From: Brevirhabdus pacifica
GTDB taxonomy: Bacteria; Pseudomonadota; Alphaproteobacteria; Rhodobacterales; Rhodobacteraceae
DNA length: 64,000 nucleotides
Reading direction: 5' to 3'
NCBI RefSeq assembly: GCF_002797755.1
Contig: NZ_PGFI01000011.1
Span: 806,001-870,000, forward strand
Part shown: positions 19,267-33,387 of the stretch, in pieces
Numbering within the stretch: the first letter of the stretch is position 1
Layout: each line of letters begins with the position of its first letter
Program-made: the position numbers and the translations under genes
The notes under the pieces: generated by a model
Databases searched by the model: none
What the model was told of the DNA's origin: nothing
Seen by the model: the letters and a program-made list of their open reading frames with translations, nothing else

Positions 19267-20895
19267 GTGTCCACGTCGCCGACAGCGCAGGTGAGTGATC
19301 TTTTCGTCATTGGCGGCGGGATCAACGGCTGTGGCATTGCCCGGGACGCAGCCGGCCGCGGGCTGAGCGTGACGCTGGCCGAGATGGGTGACCTGGCCTC
19401 CGCAACCTCCTCGGCTTCGACCAAGCTGTTTCATGGCGGGCTGCGGTATCTTGAGTATTTCGAACTGCGCCTGGTGCGCGAGGCCCTGATCGAGCGCGAG
19501 ACGCTGCTGCGCGCCATGCCGCATATCAGCTGGCCCATGCGCTTCGTGCTGCCCTACCACCCCGGCATGCGCTTTGAGGCCGAGACGCCGACCTCGCGCC
19601 TGCTGAGCCTGGTGATGCCTTGGATGCGCGGGCGGCGCCCGGCCTGGCTGATCCGGCTGGGCCTTTTCCTTTACGACACGCTGGGCGGCCGCCGCATCCT
19701 GCCGGGGACGCGCACGCTGGACCTGACCACCGGTCCCGAGGGCGCCCCCCTGCGCGAGGAGTTTCGCCGCGCCTACGAATATTCCGACTGCTGGATCGAG
19801 GATTCGCGCCTGGTGGTGCTGAACGCCCGCGATGCCGAGGCGCGGGGCGCGCGGATCCTGACCCGCCACCGCGTTGTCCGCGCCGAGCGCGAGCAGGACC
19901 TGTGGCGGATCGAGGTCGAGGCGACCGAGACGGGCACCCGCGACACCCATTACGCGCGGATGCTGATCAACGCCGCGGGGCCCTGGGTCGGTGAGGTCAT
20001 CAAGGATCGCATCGACATCCGCTCGGACGAGGGGGTCCGCCTGGTGCGCGGCAGCCATATCGTGACCCGCAAGCTCTACGATCACGAGAAATGCTATTTC
20101 TTCCAGGGCGAGGACGGGCGGATCATCTTCGCCATCCCATACGAGACCGACTTCACCCTGATCGGCACCACAGATGCCGAGCATGACGACCCCGACACGC
20201 CCCCCGTCTGCACTCCCGAGGAACGCGCCTACCTGTGCCGCTTCGCCTCGCGCTATTTCCGCCGCCCCGTGACCGATGAGGATATCGTCTGGACCTATTC
20301 GGGCGTGCGGCCCCTGTATGACGACGGCGCAAGCTCGGCCACGGCCGCCACCCGCGACTACACGCTGAAGGTCGATGACCGGGGCGGGGCGCCGGTGCTG
20401 AACATCTTCGGCGGCAAGATCACCACCTACCGGCGCCTGGCCGAGGCCGCGTTGGCGCTGATCGTGCCCCATTTCGAGGCACCCGCCACCCCGGGCGGTG
20501 CGGCGCGCGAGATGCCGGGCGACTGGACCGCCGGCGTGCCCCTGCCGGGCGGCGATTTCGCCGTCGCCGAAGTGCCCGACCTGATCGCGCGGCTGCGCCA
20601 GGACTATCCCTTCCTGGATGCCTTCTGGGCGCGGCGCATGATCCGCGCCTACGGCACCGACGCTTGGGCGATCCTGGGGGCGGCCAAGGCCCCCGGTGAT
20701 CTGGGCGAGGGGTTCGGCGCCACGCTGCACGCCGCCGAGGTCGAGTGGCTGATGAGCCATGAATATGCCCGCACCGCCGAGGACGTGGTCTGGCGCCGCT
20801 CCAAGCTGGGGCTGCGGCTGGGCGCTGACGAGATTACGGCCCTGGACGACTGGATGCGCCTGCATCGCGGCCGCGCCAGATCGGCCGCGGAATGA
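19267..20895 (+). CDS. glpD: Glycerol-3-phosphate dehydrogenase (FAD, aerobic type)
   Basis: This 542-residue membrane-associated flavoprotein oxidises glycerol-3-phosphate to DHAP and passes electrons to quinone. The FAD-binding motif is VIGGGINGCGIARDAAGRG near residue 15, and the GlpD signature SSASTKLFHGGLRYLEYFE is near residue 50. The C-terminal DAO domain (EYARTAEDVVWRRSKLG) is complete. GTG 19267 is chosen because GGGAGG lies 9 nt upstream; a longer frame from 19225 lacks one. It is the first gene of glpD-glpS-glpT-glpP-glpQ-glpU-glpV-glpK, so imported glycerol is phosphorylated by GlpK and oxidised here. Confidence 0.96.
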   Translation: MSTSPTAQVSDLFVIGGGINGCGIARDAAGRGLSVTLAEMGDLASATSSASTKLFHGGLRYLEYFELRLVREALIERETLLRAMPHISWPMRFVLPYHPGMRFEAETPTSRLLSLVMPWMRGRRPAWLIRLGLFLYDTLGGRRILPGTRTLDLTTGPEGAPLREEFRRAYEYSDCWIEDSRLVVLNARDAEARGARILTRHRVVRAEREQDLWRIEVEATETGTRDTHYARMLINAAGPWVGEVIKDRIDIRSDEGVRLVRGSHIVTRKLYDHEKCYFFQGEDGRIIFAIPYETDFTLIGTTDAEHDDPDTPPVCTPEERAYLCRFASRYFRRPVTDEDIVWTYSGVRPLYDDGASSATAATRDYTLKVDDRGGAPVLNIFGGKITTYRRLAEAALALIVPHFEAPATPGGAAREMPGDWTAGVPLPGGDFAVAEVPDLIARLRQDYPFLDAFWARRMIRAYGTDAWAILGAAKAPGDLGEGFGATLHAAEVEWLMSHEYARTAEDVVWRRSKLGLRLGADEITALDDWMRLHRGRARSAAE

Positions 20896-20910
20896 ACCGG
20901 AGGAACTGAG

Positions 20911-21999
20911 ATGACACTCGTGCTGGAAGGCGTCTCGAAGGTCGTGGAGGGGAGCACCCATATCCACCCCACCGACCTGACCCTTGAGAATGGCACCATG
21001 AACGTGCTGTTGGGGCCGACGCTTTCGGGCAAGACCTCTCTCATGCGGCTGATGGCGGGGCTGGACCAGCCCGCGACCGGCCGGATCCTGTGGGAGGGGC
21101 GCGATGTCACCGGCATGCGCGTGCAGGACCGCAAGGTCGCGATGGTCTACCAGCAGTTCATCAACTACCCGTCGATGAGCGTCTACGACAACATCGCCTC
21201 GCCCCTGCGCCTGATGGGCAAGAGCCGCGAGCAGATCGACACGGCGGTGCGCAAGGCCGCCGACCTGATGCAGTTGACCCCCTTTCTCGAGCGCAAGCCG
21301 CTGGAGCTTTCCGGCGGCCAGCAGCAGCGTTGCGCGCTGGCGCGGGCGCTGGTCAAGGACGCGGGCCTGGTGCTGCTGGACGAGCCGCTGGCGAACCTGG
21401 ACTACAAGCTGCGCGAGGAACTGCGGGTCGAGATCCCCCGCATCTTCCAGGAGGCCGGCAGCATCTTCGTCTATGCCACCACCGAACCCGAAGAGGCGCT
21501 TTTGCTGGGCGGCAACACCGCCACCATGTGGGAAGGGCGCGTGACCCAGTTCGGCCCCACCCCCCAAGTCTACCGCCAGCCCGCCGATGCGACCACGGCG
21601 CGGGTCTTCTCGGACCCGCCGATGAACTTCCTCAACGTTTCGGTCACCGGCGGGCGATTGATGTTCGGCGAGGGCCAGTCGACCGAGGCGACCGGGCCGC
21701 TGGCAAGCCTGGCCGACGGGCGTTACATGGCCGGGTTCCGGCCCAACCATCTGCGCATCGCGCGCCCCACCCCCGGGGCGCTGGAATTCACCGCCCGGCT
21801 GATCGTGACCGAGCTCAGCGGCTCCGAGACATTCGTGCACCTGGACCACCACGGCGAACGCTGGGTCGGGCTGCTGCATGGTGTGCACCAGCTGGAGCAG
21901 GGGGCGGACCTGCGGGTCTATCTGGACCCCTCGCATGTCTACATCTTCGGGCAGGACGGACGGCTGATCGCGCCGGCCGCCTACGCCCTGGCAGCCTGA
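20911..21999 (+). CDS. glpS: Glycerol ABC transporter ATPase GlpS
   Basis: This 362-residue ATPase is one of two in the GlpSTPQV glycerol importer described in Rhizobium leguminosarum. It has Walker A GPTLSGKTS near residue 33, the Q-loop VYQQF, an intact signature LSGGQQQR near residue 135, Walker B VLLDEPLANLD near residue 155, and a C-terminal TOBE/MalK-type domain. The switch His of the H-loop is missing: the usual VTHDQ is ATTEP here (codons 21478-21489), so Thr replaces His. GlpT has the reverse defect. ATG 20911 follows CGGAGGAACTGAG. It is translated 15 nt after glpD. Confidence 0.93.
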   Translation: MTLVLEGVSKVVEGSTHIHPTDLTLENGTMNVLLGPTLSGKTSLMRLMAGLDQPATGRILWEGRDVTGMRVQDRKVAMVYQQFINYPSMSVYDNIASPLRLMGKSREQIDTAVRKAADLMQLTPFLERKPLELSGGQQQRCALARALVKDAGLVLLDEPLANLDYKLREELRVEIPRIFQEAGSIFVYATTEPEEALLLGGNTATMWEGRVTQFGPTPQVYRQPADATTARVFSDPPMNFLNVSVTGGRLMFGEGQSTEATGPLASLADGRYMAGFRPNHLRIARPTPGALEFTARLIVTELSGSETFVHLDHHGERWVGLLHGVHQLEQGADLRVYLDPSHVYIFGQDGRLIAPAAYALAA

Positions 22000-22011
22000 G
22001 GAGACGCGGCC

Positions 22012-23099
22012 ATGGCCAAGATCACGCTCGACAACCTGGCGCATTCCTACATGCCCAACCCGAGGGGCGAAGAGGATTACGCCCTCAAGGAGCTGAACCA
22101 CGACTGGGTCGACGGCGAGGCCTATGCCCTGCTGGGCGCCTCGGGCTGTGGCAAGTCCACCCTGCTCAACATCATCTCGGGGCTGCTGCAGCCCAGCCAG
22201 GGGCGGATCCTGTTCGACGACGTGGACGTGACGGCCCAGCCGACGGCGGCGCGCAACATCGCCCAGGTCTTCCAGTTTCCGGTCGTCTACGACACCATGA
22301 CCGTCCGCGACAACCTGGCCTTCCCGCTGCGCAACCGGGGCGCCGATGCCGATTACGTCGCCCGCCGGGTTCAGCAGATCGCGGCCATGATCGGGATGGA
22401 GGCCGAGCTGAACCGCAAGGCTCGCGGGCTGACGGCCGATGCCAAGCAGAAGATCAGCCTGGGGCGCGGCATGGTCCGCGAGGATGTCAACGCGCTGCTT
22501 TTCGACGAGCCGCTGACCGTCATCGACCCCCACATGAAGTGGGAGCTGCGGACCCAGCTGAAATCGCTGCACAATCAGTTCGGCCACACCATGATCTACG
22601 TCACTCACGACCAGACCGAGGCGCTGACCTTCGCCGACAAGGTGGTGGTCATGCACGACGGCCGGGTGGTCCAGATCGGCACGCCGGAAGAGCTGTTCGA
22701 GACGCCCCAGCACACGTTCGTGGGCTATTTCATCGGCTCGCCCGGCATGAACGTCATGCCCGCCCGGATCGAGGGCGATCAGGCCTATGTCAACGGCACC
22801 AGCTTGCCGCTGGGCCGGGGGTACGGCCCGCTGAGCGGCAAGGTCGAGATCGGGATCCGCCCCGAATACGCCCGCCTGTCCGACAGCGAGGGTCTGCCGG
22901 TCAATATCCGCCGGGTCGAGGACGTGGGCCGCCACCAAATCGTGCGCGCCGACTGCTTCGGCCACGACCTCAACATCATTGTCGACGAGGGCGCCGGCAT
23001 CGGCGCCGACATGACCCGCGTCAGCTTCGATCCCGCCCGGATCAATGTCTATGCCGACGACTGGCGGGTCGAGGGTCAGGCCACGGGGAGGGCCGCGTG

Positions 23100-23100
<1 letters not shown>
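22012..23100 (+). CDS. glpT: Glycerol ABC transporter ATPase GlpT
   Basis: This 362-residue ATPase is the partner of GlpS. Walker A GASGCGKST (near residue 46), Walker B LLFDEPL, and the H-loop VTHDQTEAL are all intact. The signature motif is degenerate: LSGGQ is replaced by LTADAKQ (codons 22429-22449), and the D-loop reads LTVID rather than LANLD. Combined with GlpS, this predicts one complete ATP site (Walker motifs of GlpT with the signature of GlpS) and one incomplete site. It also has a C-terminal TOBE-like domain. The start ATG 22012 follows GAGGAGACGCGGCC. The stop overlaps the start of glpP. Confidence 0.93.
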
Positions 23101-24886
<1,786 letters not shown>

Positions 24887-24910
24887 CCCGCGAAGAAAGG
24901 AAGACACGCA

Positions 24911-25183
24911 ATGGACTGGATGGCCTGGACACTGCCGACCGCGATCTTCTTCGGAGTGATCGCCCTTTTGCTGCTGACGTTCACCGTGCTTGCGATCCGA
25001 TTTCCCGAGACGCCGCGCACCGGCATTCTCAGGATCGAGACGACGCGCGGGGACCGGCTTTTCATCACCCTTCTGGGCTCGGCCTTCATCAACCTGGCCT
25101 GGCTTGGACTGGTCGGCGCGGACCAATGGTATGCGCTGATCCTCTGCCTGATCTACGCCGTGGCGGTGTTCCGCTGGGTCTGA
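24911..25183 (+). CDS. glpU: Small membrane protein GlpU (DUF2160)
   Basis: This 90-residue protein has two hydrophobic segments (residues about 10-32 and 55-85) separated by a short polar loop with TPRTGILRIETTRGDRLF. It is the conserved DUF2160 protein found inside glpSTPQUV operons, always between the permeases and the binding protein. Its role in glycerol uptake is not known; an accessory membrane subunit is the simplest reading. ATG 24911 follows GAAAGGAAGACACGC. Confidence 0.88.
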   Translation: MDWMAWTLPTAIFFGVIALLLLTFTVLAIRFPETPRTGILRIETTRGDRLFITLLGSAFINLAWLGLVGADQWYALILCLIYAVAVFRWV

Positions 25184-25265
25184 GACGGCCACGAGATCCG
25201 CATCGGGCGATCAACGCCCGGGCACCTGAGACGACTGCACGTTTCCGAATAACTGGGAGGAAGAC

Positions 25266-26975
<1,710 letters not shown>

Positions 26976-27001
26976 AACCTCCCGGGTCGGGGCGCGGTGT
27001 G

Positions 27002-27025
27002 CCCCGGCCATTCGACCGGCCGGGG
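27002..27025 (+). terminator. GC-rich hairpin between glpV and glpK
   Basis: A perfect stem CCCCGGCC/GGCCGGGG (27002-27009 with 27018-27025, 8-nt loop) lies 27 nt after glpV. A second copy of the CCCCGGCCAT motif is at 27034-27043. There is no T-run. It may protect the 3' end of the glpV message or attenuate transcription into glpK. Confidence 0.5.
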
Positions 27026-27237
27026 TCCGCGGGCCCCGGCCATTTCGTGACCGGCCCCGGCCACCCGCTGACCACCCGCCGGCCGCGGGATCGCCCGATC
27101 ACCACCGCGGGAATGCGGGTTTCCATCCGTGCGACCTGCTGCCAATCTGACGGTCGGTCCTTCCGCGCCCCCCGCCGGAAAGGCCCGGGGATTCCCGTTG
27201 GATCCCCCTTCGGACAAGACGACAAGACAGGTGCGAC

Positions 27238-28730
<1,493 letters not shown>

Positions 28731-28734
<4 letters not shown>

Positions 28735-29951
28735 GCAACGTCACGCATCAGCGCCCCCCGGGCGTCTTCGCCTTTGCCAGCGCCGGTCAGATCCGCTTTG
28801 GCCGGGGCACCGCCGCCGAGGCACCGGCCGCCATCGCCGAGCTGGCTGCCCCGCGCCGCAAGGGCCCCGGCGCCCCTCACGTCCTGGTCGTCCACGGCGC
28901 CGACGCCACCCGCGCGGCCTGGCTGCTGGAGGGGCTTCGGGCGCTGAACATCCGCGTCCTCGGCTGGCCCTGCGCGGCAGAGCCGGACCTGGCGAGCCTG
29001 GAACAGGCGCTTGCGGCGGCGCGCGAGTTCGGCGCCCACGCGGTCTGTGCCATCGGGGGCGGGGCGGCGATCGACCTGGGCAAGGCTGTGGCCGGGCTGC
29101 TGGACGCCGACAGCGCGCCCATGGACCACCTGGAGGTGGTCGGGCGCGGCATGCCCCTGCAGGTGCCCCCGGCACCCTTCGTCGCCATCCCCACCACCGC
29201 CGGCACGGGGGCCGAGGTCACGCGCAACGCGGTGATCGGCGTGCCCGAGCATCGGCGCAAGGTCTCCCTGCGCGATCCGCGCATGCTGCCCGACCTGGCC
29301 ATCGTCGACCCGGCGCTGACCGACGGCGCACCGCGCGGCGTCACCCTGGCCTCGGGGCTGGACGCCGTGACCCAGGTGATCGAGCCTTTCGTCTGCACCC
29401 GCGCCAACCCGATGACCGACGCGCTGTGCCGCGACGCGATCCCCCGGGGGCTGTCGGCGCTGGCGGTGCTGATGGATGCAAAGGCCGGTGCCGAGGCCTT
29501 GCGGACGGCGCGGGACGACATGGCGCTGGTCTCGCTTTTTGGCGGGCTGGCCCTTGCCAACTCGGGGTTGGGCGCGGTTCACGGGCTGGCGGGAGTGATC
29601 GGCGGCGAAGTTCCGGGCGCGCCCCACGGCGCGATCTGCGGCGCGCTTTTGCCCTTCGTCCTGGAGGCCAACGCGACGGCCCTGGCGACCGGCGAGGCCG
29701 GCGCCGACAGCCCCTCCGCCCGCATCGCCTGGGTGCAGGGGAAGATGGCGGCGATTGCCGGCGGGGAGGGGGCCCAGACCTTCGCCGATTGGAGCCACGG
29801 GCAGGGCCTGCCGCGCCTGTCGGACATGGGGCTTGACCCCACCAGCCACGTCCGCGTGGCCGAGGCCGCCGGCGCCTCCTCATCGATGAAGGCAAACCCA
29901 GCCCCCCTGGGGGTGGCCGAGCTGCGCGCGGTGCTGGAACGCGCGGGCTGA
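28731..29951 (+). CDS. Iron-containing (class III) alcohol dehydrogenase
   Basis: This 406-residue NAD(P)-dependent oxidoreductase belongs to the Fe-ADH family. The dinucleotide motif is [14 protein letters not shown] near residue 105, followed by [18 protein letters not shown] near residue 152. Metal ligands are present: Asp in [13 protein letters not shown], and His in GAVHGLA and APHGAICG. The start ATG 28731 overlaps the glpK stop, so it is coupled to the glycerol operon. Glycerol, 1,3-propanediol or a related polyol/aldehyde is a reasonable substrate guess, but these enzymes are versatile. It is not part of the described Rhizobium glp operon. Confidence 0.88.
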
Positions 29952-30046
29952 GGCGGGGCGACCCTCTCGGCGGCTAACCCGGGCTGGCAGGGGCGAGCGT
30001 GCCGCGCTATGCCGGTCATGCGGGACATGGCAGCGGGGAGGGCGCG

Positions 30047-30874
30047 ATGCATCTGGGAGTGATCGGACTGGGCGCCATCGGGCAGGCGCTGATCGCGGCG
30101 CTGGACGGGCGCGACGGATCCTTCGGCGTCACCCGCCTCAGCCTCCTGGCGCGAACCGAAAGCCGCGCGACCGCCCAATCCCACCTGACCGCAGGCGGTC
30201 CGCTGGCCCGTGACGCCCATGTCTATACGGACGCCACGGACCTTGCCGCAGCCCGCCCGGACCTTGTAGTGGAATGCGCCGGGCACGCGGCGGTGACGGC
30301 CCATTTGCCTGTCGTTTTGAGGTCCGGGATCGACGTGGTCCTCGCCTCGGTCGGAAGTCTTGCGGGCAAGGGGTGCGAGGCACTTCTGCGCCGTGCGGCG
30401 GAGGAGGGGGGGGCGCGGCTGATCCTGCCCTCGGGCGCGATCGGGGGGATCGACCTGGTCTCGGCGCTGGCCCTCTCGGGGCAGCCGATGCAACTGCAAT
30501 ACCGGGGCATCAAGCCGCCCGCCGCCTGGGCCGGATCACCGGCCGAGACGCGGCTGGACCTGGGCAAGGTCACAGAGCCCGCCGTCCATTTCACCGGCAC
30601 CGCGCGCGAGGCCGCGACCGCCTATCCCAAGAACGCCAACGTGGCCGCCACCCTGGCGCTGGCCGGTCCGGGGCTGGATCATGTCACGGTCGAGCTGATC
30701 GCGGATCCCGACGCCACCGGCAATATCCATGACTACACGGTGACCACCGACGCGGCGCGCATCGCCATGCGCATCGAAGGACGCGCCAGCGCCGGCAACG
30801 CCCGCACCTCGGCCTCGACCATGCTCAGCCTGCTGCGGGAGATACGCAACCGCACCGGCCACGTGGTTATCTAA
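30047..30874 (+). CDS. nadX: L-aspartate dehydrogenase
   Basis: This 275-residue NAD(P)-dependent enzyme interconverts L-aspartate and iminoaspartate/oxaloacetate. It has the N-terminal Rossmann motif VIGLGAIGQALIAAL, then VECAGHAAV near residue 72. The family core GAIGGIDLVSAL is near residue 130, YRGIKPPAAW near 155, and the active-site His region NIHDYTV near 225. Iminoaspartate can feed NAD synthesis through NadA, or the enzyme may run in the catabolic direction. ATG 30047 is preceded by GGGGAGGGCGCG. It follows the Fe-ADH after 95 bp on the same strand, with argE convergent. Confidence 0.9.
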   Translation: MHLGVIGLGAIGQALIAALDGRDGSFGVTRLSLLARTESRATAQSHLTAGGPLARDAHVYTDATDLAAARPDLVVECAGHAAVTAHLPVVLRSGIDVVLASVGSLAGKGCEALLRRAAEEGGARLILPSGAIGGIDLVSALALSGQPMQLQYRGIKPPAAWAGSPAETRLDLGKVTEPAVHFTGTAREAATAYPKNANVAATLALAGPGLDHVTVELIADPDATGNIHDYTVTTDAARIAMRIEGRASAGNARTSASTMLSLLREIRNRTGHVVI

Positions 30875-30886
30875 GCCGAAAGCCCC

Positions 30887-32047
30887 TCAGGCCCGCAGCC
30901 GCGCGCCCAGGCCCGACAGCATGTCGAGGCAACGGCGCATCTCGTCCAGGCTGACGAATTCGTTTGCCTTGTGGGCCTGGGCGATGGAGCCCGGACCGCA
31001 CAGAACCGCGCTCATGCCCATGGACTGAAAAAGCCCCGCCTCGGTGCCGAAGGCAACGACATCGGCGCTGTTGGCGCCGGTCAGTTCGGCGACAAGATGG
31101 CGGGCCTCGTTCTCGGGCATGGGCTCCAGCCCCTCGACCTCGCCGATGACAAGTGTCTCGATGAAGGCGGCGGGGCTGACCCGGCGCATGGCCGGCAGCA
31201 GCACTTCGTCGCGATAGCGGTCGATGCGCTCCTTGACGAACTCTCGATCCTCGTTGGTGACGGGACGCATTTCCCAGTCGACCTGGCAGCGCCCTGCGAT
31301 GACGTTATGGGCAACGCCCCCCTCGACGCGGCCGATCTGAAGCGTACTCCAGGGCGGATCGAAGGGGCTTTCGGCGGGCGCGCGGGTCTGAAGCTCTTCG
31401 CGCAGGTCCAGAAGGCGGGCGATGTAGCGGCTGGCGTATTCGACGGCCGAGACCCCCAGATCGGGCTGCGATCCGTGACCCTCCAGCCCGTGAAAGACAG
31501 TGGAGTATTCGCAACAGCCCTTGTGCCCTTCGATGATGCGCATCTCGGTCGGCTCGCCGATGATGGCCATGGCCGGGCGGATGTTGGCGGCCTTCAGCTC
31601 CTCGACCAGATGGCGGGCGCCGATGCAACCGACCTCCTCGTCATAGGTGAAGGACAGGTGCAGGGGGCGACGTAGCGGGGCGGCCGCCCACTCGGGTGCC
31701 AGCGCCATGCAGGCGGCGATGAACCCCTTCATGTCGCAGCTTCCCCGCCCGTAGAGGCGCCCGTCGGCGCGGCGCATGGTGAAGGGATCGCCCTGCCAGT
31801 CGGGTTCCTGTGCCGGGACCACGTCGCTATGGCCCGAAAGGACGATGCCGCCGTCGCCTTCGGGGCCGATGGTGGCGAAAAGGTTGGCCTTGGTGCCGGA
31901 GGGATCCTGCATCAGGCGCACCTGGGCGCCGATATCGCCCAGCCGGTCCGCGAGATAGGCGATCATCTCGAGGTTGCTGTCGGCGGAAACCGTGGGAAAG
32001 GCGATCAGGTCGCCGAGGATGTCGATGCTGCGCTCAAGATCGGACAA
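30887..32047 (-). CDS. argE: Acetylornithine deacetylase (M20 family)
   Basis: This 386-residue cytoplasmic zinc amidohydrolase removes the acetyl group from N-acetylornithine or a related N-acyl diamino acid. It has the M20 ligands: GHSDVVPAQ near residue 72, GRGSCDMKGF near 103, catalytic DEEVGCIGA near 133, GEPTEM near 160, and the C-terminal AQAHKANEFV His. The dimerisation lid is in HGLEGHGSQPD. TTG 32047 is taken as start because family members begin close to IDILGDLIAFPTVSADSNL; an upstream TTG at 32125 would add 26 unusual residues. It is divergent from the Lrp/AsnC gene. An N-acetyl-diaminobutyrate role (ectoine-type pathways) is possible but the other eut/doe genes are absent. Confidence 0.85.
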   Translation of the reverse strand: MSDLERSIDILGDLIAFPTVSADSNLEMIAYLADRLGDIGAQVRLMQDPSGTKANLFATIGPEGDGGIVLSGHSDVVPAQEPDWQGDPFTMRRADGRLYGRGSCDMKGFIAACMALAPEWAAAPLRRPLHLSFTYDEEVGCIGARHLVEELKAANIRPAMAIIGEPTEMRIIEGHKGCCEYSTVFHGLEGHGSQPDLGVSAVEYASRYIARLLDLREELQTRAPAESPFDPPWSTLQIGRVEGGVAHNVIAGRCQVDWEMRPVTNEDREFVKERIDRYRDEVLLPAMRRVSPAAFIETLVIGEVEGLEPMPENEARHLVAELTGANSADVVAFGTEAGLFQSMGMSAVLCGPGSIAQAHKANEFVSLDEMRRCLDMLSGLGARLRA

Positions 32048-32286
32048 GGGAGGGCCTTTCGCGGACGGGTGGCTTTGCCCGGTTATTCCACGTCCGCGCG
32101 CCCGCTCCAACCGCTTGCGCGCCAAGTGCGTGGCCTAGGAGCGGGCCTGCCAAGAATTCGCCCCGATATATGCGGGTAAGAACATGCGGGCCAGAACACG
32201 CGCCCCGAACACGCGCCCCCGTGCGCCGGGGCGCGGCCTGTGCTAGGCCGCTTTCATCCCCGCCCGCCACGCAACAAGGAGGCATG

Positions 32287-32772
32287 ATGCTGAAGCTGGA
32301 CGATCGCGACATTGCCATCCTGCGAGTGCTGGCGGCCGAGGGGCGCATCTCGAAGGCCGAGCTGGCCAAGCGCGTCAACCTCAGCCCCACCCCGACCTGG
32401 GAGCGCCTGCGCCGGCTGGAAGCCTCGGGCGTCATCCGGGGCTATCACGCCGACATCGACCTCGGCATCGTGGCGGCGCGGGTCGAGGTCTTCGTCACCG
32501 CCGAGATCGAGCGTCACCGCGCCGCCGATTTCGCCGCTTTCGAAGAGGCGATGCAGGCCCGCGACGAGGTGGCGGGCTGCTGGGCACTGGGCGGCGGCTT
32601 TGACTATCTGTTGCAGATCGTGGTGCCCGACATCGACCGCTACCAGCGGTTCATGGACGAGCTTTTGCAAGGCGACCTGGGGCTGGCCCGCTACTACACC
32701 TACATCGTCACCAAGCCGGTCAAGCAGCCAGGCGGCGGCATGGCCCTGCCGCCCGGGTTCGCCCCGGGCTGA
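32287..32772 (+). CDS. Lrp/AsnC family transcriptional regulator
   Basis: This 161-residue regulator has an N-terminal HTH (SKAELAKRVNLSPTPTWERL, residues about 22-41) and a C-terminal RAM ligand-binding domain (AGCWALGGGFDYLLQIVVPD near residue 100). Such proteins sense amino acids. ATG 32287 is preferred over ATG 32284 because AAGGAGG is 4 nt upstream of it. It diverges from argE and lies next to the aldehyde dehydrogenase/aminotransferase pair, so it may control amino acid or diamine catabolism. Confidence 0.9.
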   Translation: MLKLDDRDIAILRVLAAEGRISKAELAKRVNLSPTPTWERLRRLEASGVIRGYHADIDLGIVAARVEVFVTAEIERHRAADFAAFEEAMQARDEVAGCWALGGGFDYLLQIVVPDIDRYQRFMDELLQGDLGLARYYTYIVTKPVKQPGGGMALPPGFAPG

Positions 32773-32821
32773 TGCCGCGCCGGGGCAGGCCTCAGCCCGG
32801 TTGAGTAACCGCCGATCCCGA

Positions 32822-33169
32822 TCAGCCCATGGCCACGGGCTTGAGCGGATAGCGGTCCGGTTCTTCAAAGACATCGATGATGCGCGCACCGGCCTTCAGC
32901 CGCGCCGAATGTTCGACCCCTGCGGGGATATTCCAACTGTCGCCGGGTTTGCGGGTGCGGGTCTCACCATCGATTGTCAGCTCGATCTCGCCGGCGACCA
33001 GCGTGCCCCATTGGCCAAGATGCGCGTGGGCCGGGATCTCGCAATCCTGGTGGACGGTGAAGAAGACGACGATGCCCGCGTCCGAGCGCAGGACATTGGT
33101 GCTGACCACGTCCTCGGGAAGGGGGATGTCGATGGCCGGAAAGGCGCGCATGAAATCGGGAAAATCCAT
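32822..33169 (-). CDS. Small cupin-domain protein
   Basis: This 115-residue single-domain cupin carries motif 1 (IPAHAHLGQWGTLVAGEIEL) and motif 2 (PGDSWNIPAGVEHSARL), with His residues suited to bind a metal. Small cupins of this type often sit next to amino acid or polyamine catabolic genes as binding or sensing partners, but no specific role is known. ATG 33169 follows CGGAGACTTTCG. It is convergent with the AsnC gene and divergent from the aldehyde dehydrogenase. Confidence 0.8.
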   Translation of the reverse strand: MDFPDFMRAFPAIDIPLPEDVVSTNVLRSDAGIVVFFTVHQDCEIPAHAHLGQWGTLVAGEIELTIDGETRTRKPGDSWNIPAGVEHSARLKAGARIIDVFEEPDRYPLKPVAMG

Positions 33170-33387
33170 CGAAAGTCTCCGTCGTTGCGGGGTGTTGGGG
33201 GGATTCGCATTTCAGACTAGCAGATCGCGCGGAGCAGGTGTGGCCGGGGCTGAACAGACGATCCTGCCTGCGCCGAACCGCCCATTCCGAGGATTCTGCT
33301 GCCCCAAGCGGCGGTTTGGACGAACCCTCGCCGCGAGAGGGGACAGAATGGGGCATCAGCCATCATTCCAGACGGAGGCCCGTTCCC

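Noticed and set aside
19078-22965. A very long open frame (about 1295 codons) on the minus strand across glpD-glpS-glpT
   Set aside because: It is antisense to well-supported glp genes and reflects GC-rich codon usage; the deduced protein has no recognisable domain.
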